DNA of 21,107 nucleotides. It comes from an uncultured Eubacterium sp. Lineage in GTDB: Bacteria > Bacillota > Clostridia > Lachnospirales > Lachnospiraceae. Both the position numbers and the translations under genes were made by a program. The number at the start of each line of letters is the position of its first letter. Within the stretch, counting starts at the first letter, position 1. Positions 8,675 through 14,100 of the stretch are shown here, piece after piece. Location: positions 33,020-54,126 of the forward strand of contig CAJTTQ010000010.1 of the NCBI GenBank assembly GCA_910579145.1. Direction: 5' to 3'. The notes under the pieces are model-generated. The model was given only the letters and a program-made list of their open reading frames with translations, had not been told where the DNA came from and did not search any database.

Positions 8675-9048
8675 GTAAAAAACTGGATGCCTGATCCCGG
8701 TCTCAATAGCTGCGTCAAAAACAATTCTTCCTGATACGACGCATCCTTATAGATCCCGAGATACATATCGTATTTATTTTTTGCCGAATTCGCTATAAAA
8801 CAGCTAAATTCCCTGCCGTCATTGCTTGTGGCGACATTTTTGTACTCCAACGAAATTTGTCCGTCTTTGTTCTTCCTGTCATCAATGATTTTTTGTAGTT
8901 CATCCTCGTCCGTAACGACTACGGCTCCATTATCATATCCGAGTTCGTTATCTTCGTGGGGGCGGTACCATGCAAAGAATGCGATTCCGACAGCGGCAAG
9001 CACGAAAATGATCGCAAGTATAAGTACCAAAACTTTTTTTCTAGCCAT
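8584..9048 (-). CDS. Membrane-anchored small protein, 3' end disrupted
   Basis: The N-terminus (MARKKVLVLILAIIFVLAAV) is a single membrane anchor or uncleaved signal, followed by an acidic stretch and an extracellular part. It keeps a recognisable pattern to about residue 132 (NKYDMYLGIYKD, LLRPGSGIQFF, NEALEPG). I associate this with short Clostridia proteins of one transmembrane helix plus a beta domain, but cannot name a family. After LEPG the frame turns into QMWLFRRS and a cysteine- and arginine-containing tail unlike the rest, so the native end is probably lost and the final 22 residues are out of frame. The ATG follows the flagellin TAA with no gap, and I see no Shine-Dalgarno within 20 nt. 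Translation may depend on termination-reinitiation. Confidence 0.55.
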   Translation of the reverse strand: MARKKVLVLILAIIFVLAAVGIAFFAWYRPHEDNELGYDNGAVVVTDEDELQKIIDDRKNKDGQISLEYKNVATSNDGREFSCFIANSAKNKYDMYLGIYKDASYQEELFLTQLLRPGSGIQFFTCNEALEPGQMWLFRRSILLCQIHLQRRSV

Positions 9049-9861
9049 TTACTGCAGAAGGGAAAGTACGCCCTGGTTCGCCTGATTTGCCTGCGCGAGC
9101 ATAGATGTAGCTGCCTGCTGGAGAATGCTCTCTTTCGAGAATCTCGTCATCTCATCTGCCATATCCGTATCACGGATCCTGGACTCTGCCGCCTGCATAT
9201 TCTCAGCCGTATTATCATCCACCTTGATCGTATACTCCAAACGGTTTTGGATGGCACCAAGCATGCTTCGGCGCTCGGATACTGTCTTCAGCATCCCATC
9301 AACCGTTCCGATCACGTCCGAATTGGCTGCCGCGCCAGCTGTTACATCAACGTCTTCCCAGGCGATCGTTTCAATCGATACAGTAATTCCCTGTCCGTCA
9401 TTTGCGCCGATCTGCAGCCACTGATCTGTGTAGTCGCCATTCAGCAGCTTTTTCTTATTAAATTCGGTGTCTGTATTGATACGCTCATACTCCTCTTTCA
9501 GCTTATCAACCTCATCCTGGATTTTCTGGAAATCATCCTCCTGATCACCTTCCAGCACACCGGAGTTTGCCGCCTGAACAACAAGTTCTCTCGTTCTCTG
9601 CAGAATCGCGTGCTGCTGTTCCATCGCGCCCTCAGCAGTCTGGATGAGGGAAATACCATCCTGGGCATTATCCGATGCCCGGTTCAGGCCGCGCACCTGT
9701 GCTCTCATCTTCTCCGAAATAGCCAGACCTGCCGCATCGTCTGCCGCGCGGTTTACACGGTATCCACTCGAGAGTTTCTCCGTAGCCTTTGACAAATTGC
9801 CTCCTACGATACCAAGCTGTCTGTTGGCATTCATTGATGTAATGTTGTGTTGAATGATCAT
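9049..9861 (-). CDS. fliC: Flagellin
   Basis: This 270-residue flagellin consists almost only of the conserved D0/D1 parts. The N-terminal region (MIIQHNITSMNANRQLG, LSSGYRVNRAADDAAGLAIS) and the C-terminal region (AAESRIRDTDMADEM, ATSMLAQANQANQGVLSLLQ) are textbook. The middle (about residues 140-190) is short, so there is no large surface-exposed D2/D3 domain. The product is exported by the flagellar type III system and polymerises into the filament. AAGGAGGT (9869-9876) lies 7 nt from the ATG. csrA lies upstream on the same strand, the usual genomic partner, since CsrA represses flagellin translation in Firmicutes (with FliW as antagonist). No fliW is present in this window. The stop abuts the start of the next gene. 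Confidence 0.96.
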   Translation of the reverse strand: MIIQHNITSMNANRQLGIVGGNLSKATEKLSSGYRVNRAADDAAGLAISEKMRAQVRGLNRASDNAQDGISLIQTAEGAMEQQHAILQRTRELVVQAANSGVLEGDQEDDFQKIQDEVDKLKEEYERINTDTEFNKKKLLNGDYTDQWLQIGANDGQGITVSIETIAWEDVDVTAGAAANSDVIGTVDGMLKTVSERRSMLGAIQNRLEYTIKVDDNTAENMQAAESRIRDTDMADEMTRFSKESILQQAATSMLAQANQANQGVLSLLQ

Positions 9862-9911
9862 AATAATTACCTCCTTGTTTTACGTCTTTTGACTTTTCTG
9901 CCACAAATCCT

Positions 9912-9938
9912 TTTGCGGCAGCATCACTATTTTTTATA
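9912..9938 (-). promoter_or_regulatory. Weak sigma-28-like promoter candidate in flagellin leader
   Basis: On the minus strand there is TATA (9935-9938), 15 nt, then GCCGCAAA (9912-9919), against the sigma-28 consensus TAAA-N15-GCCGATAA. The -10 matches 6 of 8 and the -35 matches 3 of 4. It would start transcripts about 45 nt before the flagellin ATG, with GGA motifs (possible CsrA contacts) at the AAAGGATTT segment and at the ribosome site. The match is too weak to be sure. Confidence 0.3.
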
Positions 9939-10033
9939 ATATCCAAACAAGGAACAAGCTGCGCTGCGGGCCCGGCGGCACATCCGGCTCCCCCTCTGGT
10001 CATTACCTGCTCTGTGTGCGGCAAAAGATTAAC

Positions 10034-10268
10034 CTACTTCCGCTTCTTCCGGTACTTCTCCGAAAGATTCGGCTCCGCGTAATACGACGGAGAATTGCTT
10101 TTCAGATCGGGATTCTCCTTCTCAAGAACCGTGCTTCTCACGATATTCACATCTTTGGGCGCATCGATCATGATCCGCATATGGTGGTTGCTCCCGCCCA
10201 AAAAAAACGATCTTGATCTGGTCACCAAGCATCAGGTATTCTTCTGTACTCACCGATAATCGAAGCAT
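10034..10268 (-). pseudogene. csrA: csrA with frameshift in a T8 run
   Basis: CsrA is a small dimeric RNA-binding protein that blocks translation of flagellin and other mRNAs at GGA motifs. The start at 10268 is secure: AGGAGG lies 7 nt upstream and the frame opens MLRLSVSTEEYLMLGDQIKI. The second half of CsrA is in another frame (VFLGGSNHHMRIMIDAPKDV, then a Lys/Arg-rich tail to the stop at 10034). The break is at eight consecutive T (plus-strand A, 10200-10207). Seven would give an intact 77-residue CsrA. As written, translation ends after 48 residues at 10122-10124, losing the conserved RIMIDAPKDV strand and the C-terminal region. Possible causes are true mutation, a phase-variable tract, transcriptional slippage, or a sequencing error. 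Confidence 0.88.
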
Positions 10269-10271
10269 ACT

Positions 10272-10296
10272 ATGTCCTCCTATCTTTGGAGGACAT
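10272..10296 (-). promoter_or_regulatory. csrA leader hairpin covering its Shine-Dalgarno
   Basis: Perfect 9-bp arms ATGTCCTCC (10272-10280) and GGAGGACAT (10288-10296) are separated by 7 nt. In the minus-strand mRNA the downstream arm contains most of the csrA Shine-Dalgarno (AGGAGG, 10276-10281), so the hairpin would hide it. GGA motifs in the stem and in GGGAGGAT just upstream are potential CsrA contacts, suggesting autoregulation. The structure is seen in the sequence; the regulation is inferred. Confidence 0.6.
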
Positions 10297-10334
10297 TATC
10301 CTCCCTGTTTTTCGGAACTTTGTCTCCACAATTT

Positions 10335-10363
10335 CGCAACAATTGTTTATAAAAAGTTGCATT
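10335..10363 (+). repeat. Left 29-bp inverted repeat (recombination site candidate)
   Basis: These 29 bases match the reverse complement of 11074-11102 at 27 positions. The two differences sit symmetrically (positions 8 and 21, A here and T in the other). Within the repeat GCAAC and GTTGC form a dyad around a TTTATAAA core, the two-arm layout expected of a tyrosine recombinase core site. It lies between the csrA leader and the recombinase start. Confidence 0.8.
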
Positions 10364-10377
10364 ACCTGTAATAAACA

Positions 10378-10395
10378 GGAGCTGTCAAACGCTCC
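10378..10395 (+). promoter_or_regulatory. Small hairpin upstream of recombinase
   Basis: GGAGC (10378-10382) and GCTCC (10391-10395) form a 5-bp stem with an 8-nt loop and are followed by AAAAA. A second short dyad (CCTGT/ACAGG, 10365-10379) overlaps it, so the two could be mutually exclusive in the recombinase leader. On the other strand the loop reads TTGACA (10383-10388), a consensus -35 pointing at csrA, but I find no convincing -10 at 16-18 nt. Confidence 0.3.
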
Positions 10396-10429
10396 AAAAA
10401 TACATTTATAAGGAAAGAAGGTTATTAAA

Positions 10430-11011
10430 ATGGGAACGACAATACCGATCAAAAGTAAAGGAAAATTAGAACAATTTCGAAACTACTACAGAAATATTGA
10501 TTACAATCCCAGAAATTACGCTCTGATCGTACTGGGACTCAACTCCGCGCTGCGGATTGGAGATATCCTTTCGCTCCGGTGGAACGATGTATACAGCATC
10601 CAAAAACGGAAATACCGGGAACATATATCGATCATTGAGAAAAAGACAAGAAAGAAAAATGTACTCGCCATCAACACCTCCCTGCGGGAAGCACTGGAAT
10701 TTTACCGCAGATCACTCAACGCATACGAGGAAGACACATTTATCTTTATCAGCCAGAAATCACCACACGAAAACATCAGCCGCTCACAGGCGTACCGCAT
10801 CATAAAAAAGGCAGCTGAATCGTGTGGTCTCGACCACCACGTCAGCTGCCACTCCCTGCGCAAGACATTTGGCTACCACGCGTGGAAAAACGGCTTTCCA
10901 CCGGCACTTCTCATGAATATCTATAACCACTCATCCTACGATATCACGAAAAGATACCTCTGTATCGACCAAATGGAAAAGGATGAGGTGTATCTGAAAA
11001 CTTTTTTATAA
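10430..11011 (+). CDS. Tyrosine recombinase, catalytic core only (FimB/FimE-size)
   Basis: This 193-residue site-specific recombinase lacks the N-terminal core-binding domain of most integrases. That is also the case for the fimbrial-switch recombinases FimB and FimE (about 200 residues). All catalytic positions are visible: Arg42 (SALRIGD), Lys72 (EKKTRKK), His141 and Arg144 (CHSLRKT), His167 (YNHSS), and the nucleophile Tyr176 (KRYLCI). AGAAGG lies about 8 nt before the ATG. It is the only plus-strand gene in a long minus-strand stretch and is enclosed by 29-bp inverted repeats. The right repeat doubles as a terminator-like hairpin. Expected action: strand exchange between the two repeats, inverting the segment and its own gene. 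An orphan Xer-like enzyme with another target is the alternative. Confidence 0.92.
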   Translation: MGTTIPIKSKGKLEQFRNYYRNIDYNPRNYALIVLGLNSALRIGDILSLRWNDVYSIQKRKYREHISIIEKKTRKKNVLAINTSLREALEFYRRSLNAYEEDTFIFISQKSPHENISRSQAYRIIKKAAESCGLDHHVSCHSLRKTFGYHAWKNGFPPALLMNIYNHSSYDITKRYLCIDQMEKDEVYLKTFL

Positions 11012-11016
11012 AAAAG
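11001..11016. repeat. 16-bp perfect palindrome over the recombinase stop
   Basis: CTTTTTTATAAAAAAG is its own reverse complement and spans the last codons and stop of the recombinase gene. Its TTTATAAA centre is the same 8-mer found at the middle of both 29-bp inverted repeats. It may be a binding site or simply the product of an A/T-rich end. Confidence 0.5.
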
Positions 11017-11027
11017 AAAAATAGGGG

Positions 11028-11054
11028 TTAAGTTTTATTTTGACGTTCCGATAT
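11028..11054 (+). promoter_or_regulatory. Sigma-28 (flagellar) promoter candidate facing out of the invertible segment
   Basis: On the plus strand there is TTAAGTTT (11028-11035), 11 nt, then TCCGATAT (11047-11054). Against the flagellar sigma consensus TAAAGTTT-N11-GCCGATAA (Firmicutes -10 GCCGATAT) the -35 matches 7 of 8. The -10 matches 6 of 8, or 7 of 8 for the Firmicutes form, with exact spacing. It points right, away from csrA-flagellin, toward the right repeat. Inversion would point it at csrA. Confidence 0.55.
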
Positions 11055-11073
11055 ATATTATGTCAAACAGAAA

Positions 11074-11102
11074 AATGCAACATTTTATAAACAAATGTTG
11101 CG
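11074..11102 (-). repeat. Right 29-bp inverted repeat, also a terminator-like hairpin
   Basis: This is the inverted partner of 10335-10363. Here the dyad is stronger: GCAACATTT (11077-11085) and AAATGTTGC (11093-11101) make a perfect 9-bp stem with a 7-nt loop. On the plus strand it is followed by G and TTTTT (11103-11107), so it can also end the recombinase transcript and any transcript from the promoter at 11028-11054. The T run lies outside the repeat and would not move on inversion. Confidence 0.78.
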
Positions 11103-11143
11103 TTTTTGTTGTGCCCAAAATCAAACTTTTTTATTCTTTATAC

Positions 11144-11186
11144 AAAAAAGGTGTAAAGTCATGGTACCCATCAGACTTTACACCTT
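11144..11186 (-). terminator. Strong Rho-independent terminator of the pyrimidine/galactosidase operon
   Basis: Perfect 13-bp arms AAGGTGTAAAGTC (11148-11160) and GACTTTACACCTT (11174-11186) are extended by an inner ATGG/CCAT stem with a 3-nt loop. Read on the minus strand the hairpin ends in a run of T (11144-11149), 26 bp beyond the GH36 stop. No T run follows on the plus strand, so it mainly serves the minus-strand operon. Confidence 0.9.
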
Positions 11187-11212
11187 ATTTATGATACGAC
11201 ACTGGATCGTAC

Positions 11213-13339
11213 TTATGATTTCAAATAAATCCCCATCCCTTCCCACTCCTTTACATGATCTATGACAAGCACACCGTTTTCCAGCGAAACTGCCTGATCC
11301 CGGTACGAATACACCGCTTCCACATGGCTGCCGCACCCTTTCGGAAGTTCGATCCGTATCGTTTCCGGACATGGGCCGGCAAACGTATGAATGACTACAA
11401 GGGTCAATCGGTCCTCCTTCGACGTCCGCACGATTCCCTGCCAGCCCTGAGGATGCCGGTCGCTCGGCAGCTTTTCTCCGTAAAAATACGTCACCCCGTT
11501 TTTGATCACAGGCGAAACGTCCCGGTAAAATGCCATCGCATCATCAATCACGCGCCACTGGCCTTCGTCCAGCTCCGTCACGTCCCCAGAAAGACACATC
11601 CTTCCGAGAAATGTGCTCGCCATGATATAGCCGATCCGCTTCGCGTCATAATTTTTACGGATCACGGCCCAGATCTGACTCTGCGACGGCAGGATGCAGC
11701 GGTGTAGGTTCGCGGCGATCAGCGGTATCTCCTCACATTCATGGGCGTCTGAAAACGAAGCCATACTGCACAGACGCATCATGAGCGGCTCGAGCTTATG
11801 TCCGCCAGACGCACAGTTTTCTAACACAATGCCCGGTACTTCGCGCTTGACACGCTCGATAAAGGCCATAGACGCCTCCATATTCTGCCTCAGTCCCTCG
11901 CCGAGCGACTCCGCGCCATCACACCCGATGCCGATCGTTTCATTGTAATCCATCTTCATATAGCCAAACCCGCACTCCTTAAGCCTGGCGATGACTAATT
12001 CGGCCAAATGTTCCTGTACCCACGGGTCGCGCATATCCCAAAAACGCCTCGTTTCCGTGGTAAGCGTATAGCCGTCGCGCGTCAGCAGATGTTCTTCAAA
12101 ATCAGAAAACGCGTGGGAGCGGTGCCCCACATTGTCGATCTCAAACCAGATCCCCGGCTTCATCCCGTATTCCCGGATCATATCGGCCGTATATTTGATC
12201 CCTTTTGGAAACAGCCGTTCTGAGGGAACATAATCGCCCATACTGACTGACCAGTCCACCCCCTCTTCGACAAACCATCCGCAGTCGATGACAAAGTACT
12301 GGATCGGCTTATCCTTGATGGCCTCCAAAATACCTTTTATATTCTCGTGGGAAGGCAGTCCCCATGTCGTACAGTACTCATTGAACAGAATCGGCAGTTC
12401 CTGCTCTGACTCCGGCCCGGCCTCCACACAGCGCTTTGCCGCCGTCGCCAGACGCTGGCAGAGAAGATCCACACTCCCCTGAAACACCGATACGATCGCT
12501 GTAGGTGTAACAAATGCCCCGCCAGGCTCGATCGTCTTCATCCAATGTCCAAACTCCCGGTCAGCCAGTCCGCCATCCATCACGAGCGCATCGTCCCGGC
12601 GGTACAGCTCCATCTGCCACGACGCTTCATGGGCAAGCTGTACGCCCCACACGACACCAGCCTTCGTATCTTCCACCGCCATAAACGGAAAATACTTCCT
12701 GACCGGCTGGGAACCGACCTGCCCGAACCGCTCCGCATGCGGAGACCACAGGCACCATGACGGCTCCAGCTGCAGATCCTCGATCCGCTCACTGATGAGC
12801 CTCCCTTCCTGGCTCCACTTCGAGCGGATCCGGTGCAAAAGCATCGTGTTGCGCGCATCTCCTTTTTGAAACGGCGTGATTTCATTGATACAAAAACTTG
12901 CGAGATGTTCCAGTGTCACATCATCGTCTGACTCATTCCGAAATTCCACAAGACACTCGAAATATTCATCGCCCTGCTGCCAGCGGACGACATGGCAGAT
13001 CCCATACCCCCGCCCGTCTCGAAAATAGGTGCGGACTTCCGTCTTTCCCGCGTCTTCCCTGCTCACTTCCTGACGTTCATACGCCACATGTTCCGCCGTC
13101 GTCCCGCTGTTGTGCATCGTAACGCCGCCTACATAGCTTGCCGGATACGCATCGCCCAGTACTTTATACTGGACCATGCTGTCTCCCCTCGAAAATTTAT
13201 ATTCCTGGATCTCGTGTTCCATATGTACCGGAATCACGGCCAGTACGACACGTCTCTTTTCCGTCTCGAGGTAATAGCGCAGCTGCATATCCCCAAAATC
13301 AAATTTGCTTAAAAGTTCCCGATCCACTGACTCGCCCAT
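11213..13339 (-). CDS. GH36 family alpha-galactosidase, cytoplasmic
   Basis: This is a 708-residue glycoside hydrolase. An N-terminal beta-sandwich (to about residue 300) precedes a TIM barrel with the clan GH-D landmarks, numbered here from the first ATG at 13351. They are FVIDCGWF (353-360), the nucleophile Asp468 in KMDYN, ENCASGG (511-517), and the probable acid/base Asp535 in FSDAHE. A C-terminal beta domain closes the protein. The family hydrolyses alpha-1,6-galactosides such as melibiose and raffinose; exact substrate cannot be read here. With no signal peptide it would act on imported oligosaccharides. I prefer the second ATG (13337-13339, MGESVD), because GGAGG lies 5 nt before it and the first ATG has no ribosome site. 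It starts about 50 bp after pyrE as the last gene of the operon. No sugar transporter or regulator lies beside it. Confidence 0.88.
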   Translation of the reverse strand: MGESVDRELLSKFDFGDMQLRYYLETEKRRVVLAVIPVHMEHEIQEYKFSRGDSMVQYKVLGDAYPASYVGGVTMHNSGTTAEHVAYERQEVSREDAGKTEVRTYFRDGRGYGICHVVRWQQGDEYFECLVEFRNESDDDVTLEHLASFCINEITPFQKGDARNTMLLHRIRSKWSQEGRLISERIEDLQLEPSWCLWSPHAERFGQVGSQPVRKYFPFMAVEDTKAGVVWGVQLAHEASWQMELYRRDDALVMDGGLADREFGHWMKTIEPGGAFVTPTAIVSVFQGSVDLLCQRLATAAKRCVEAGPESEQELPILFNEYCTTWGLPSHENIKGILEAIKDKPIQYFVIDCGWFVEEGVDWSVSMGDYVPSERLFPKGIKYTADMIREYGMKPGIWFEIDNVGHRSHAFSDFEEHLLTRDGYTLTTETRRFWDMRDPWVQEHLAELVIARLKECGFGYMKMDYNETIGIGCDGAESLGEGLRQNMEASMAFIERVKREVPGIVLENCASGGHKLEPLMMRLCSMASFSDAHECEEIPLIAANLHRCILPSQSQIWAVIRKNYDAKRIGYIMASTFLGRMCLSGDVTELDEGQWRVIDDAMAFYRDVSPVIKNGVTYFYGEKLPSDRHPQGWQGIVRTSKEDRLTLVVIHTFAGPCPETIRIELPKGCGSHVEAVYSYRDQAVSLENGVLVIDHVKEWEGMGIYLKS

Positions 13340-13379
13340 ACACTCCTCCATTTCTGTAACACAGACCCTCTGTCCTTCT

Positions 13380-13399
13380 CGCGCGGTTTCTACCGCGCG
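13380..13399 (-). other. GC-rich hairpin at the pyrE stop
   Basis: CGCGCGG (13380-13386) and CCGCGCG (13393-13399) are perfect 7-bp arms around a 6-nt loop that contains part of the pyrE stop codon. A weaker ACAGA/TCTGT dyad lies just beyond, at about 13361-13373. There is no U-tract, so this is not a standard terminator. It may slow decay or separate pyrE from galactosidase expression. Confidence 0.45.
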
Positions 13400-14064
13400 C
13401 CATACTCTTCATAATAACGGTCTATCTTTTCCTTCATCGCATCGTCTATGACGATCCTTCCCTCACACTCTTTATTGTACAGGCATTCCACGACCTCCTC
13501 CATCGTTACGATCGCACCGGTCTCGATCCCGTACACTTCCTTGATCTCATCCAGGGCAGACTGTTCGGTCTTTCCCTTCTCCATGCGGTTCAGGGAAACC
13601 ATAAGTCCCACGACTTCCACATCGCCCTGCGCCTTTACGATCGGATATGTCTCCTCGATCGACTTGCCGGAAGTAGTCACGTCCTCGATGATCACCACCC
13701 TGTCGCCATCCTGTATCTTACTACCGAGCAGGATACCGGTATCTCCGTGATCTTTTACTTCCTTCCGGTTTGAGCAGTAGCGGACCGCTTTGCCATAAAG
13801 ACGGTCAAACGCGATCGTCGTCGCCACGCTGAGCGGGATTCCCTTGTAAGCCGGCCCGAACAAAACGTCAAAATCCGCTCCGTACTTATCAAAGATCGCC
13901 TTCGCGTAATACTCACCCAGCTTCGCCAGCTGCGCCCCGGTCACATATGCGCCCGCATTCATAAAAAACGGCGATCTTCTGCCGCTCTTTAATGTGAAAT
14001 CACCAAATTTCAAGACGTCACATTTTACCATAAAATGAATAAATTCCTCTTTGTACTGTTCCAT
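13390..14064 (-). CDS. pyrE: Orotate phosphoribosyltransferase
   Basis: PyrE joins orotate to PRPP, giving orotidine 5'-phosphate and pyrophosphate, the fifth step of UMP synthesis. The 224-residue protein has the PRPP-binding signature VVIIEDVTTSGKS at residues 123-135, the orotate-side segment KSGRRSPFFMNAG near 26-38, and LFGPAYKGIPL near 68-78. Length is normal for the family. AGGAGG lies 11 nt before the ATG, slightly long. It is 36 bp downstream of pyrD, in operon order with the other pyr genes. Enzyme identity is secure. Confidence 0.96.
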   Translation of the reverse strand: MEQYKEEFIHFMVKCDVLKFGDFTLKSGRRSPFFMNAGAYVTGAQLAKLGEYYAKAIFDKYGADFDVLFGPAYKGIPLSVATTIAFDRLYGKAVRYCSNRKEVKDHGDTGILLGSKIQDGDRVVIIEDVTTSGKSIEETYPIVKAQGDVEVVGLMVSLNRMEKGKTEQSALDEIKEVYGIETGAIVTMEEVVECLYNKECEGRIVIDDAMKEKIDRYYEEYGAR

Positions 14065-14100
14065 ACTGTCTATAACCTCCTGTCCGTCCTTTCTCCCGCA

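Larger units (their letters stand above)
10335..11102. mobile_element. Candidate invertible DNA switch (768 bp) carrying its own recombinase
   Basis: The segment is bounded by 27/29-identical inverted repeats and contains one gene, a catalytic-core tyrosine recombinase, plus a sigma-28-like promoter at its right end facing outward. Inversion between the repeats would place that promoter about 107 nt upstream of csrA, reading toward csrA and flagellin. No transposase, target-site duplication or cargo is seen, which argues for an inversion switch rather than a transposon. Only one orientation is visible here, so inversion itself is inferred. Confidence 0.65.

Noticed and set aside
8956..9792. 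Long plus-strand open frame (278 residues) opposite flagellin
   Set aside because: It lies wholly antisense to a secure flagellin gene and has no recognisable protein character, so it is a coding shadow.
10034..10228. A separate 64-residue protein starting at a TTG, in the csrA region
   Set aside because: It has no ribosome site and its C-terminal part is the second half of CsrA. The real start is at 10268 with a strong ribosome site and a frameshift between.
10335..11102. The recombinase segment as an insertion sequence or integrated element
   Set aside because: There is no transposase, no target duplication and no cargo. The enzyme is a tyrosine recombinase and the repeats look like core sites with internal arms.
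13380..13399. GC-rich hairpin after pyrE as a Rho-independent terminator
   Set aside because: No U-tract follows on the minus strand, and the galactosidase gene begins within about 50 bp. It is listed as a hairpin only.
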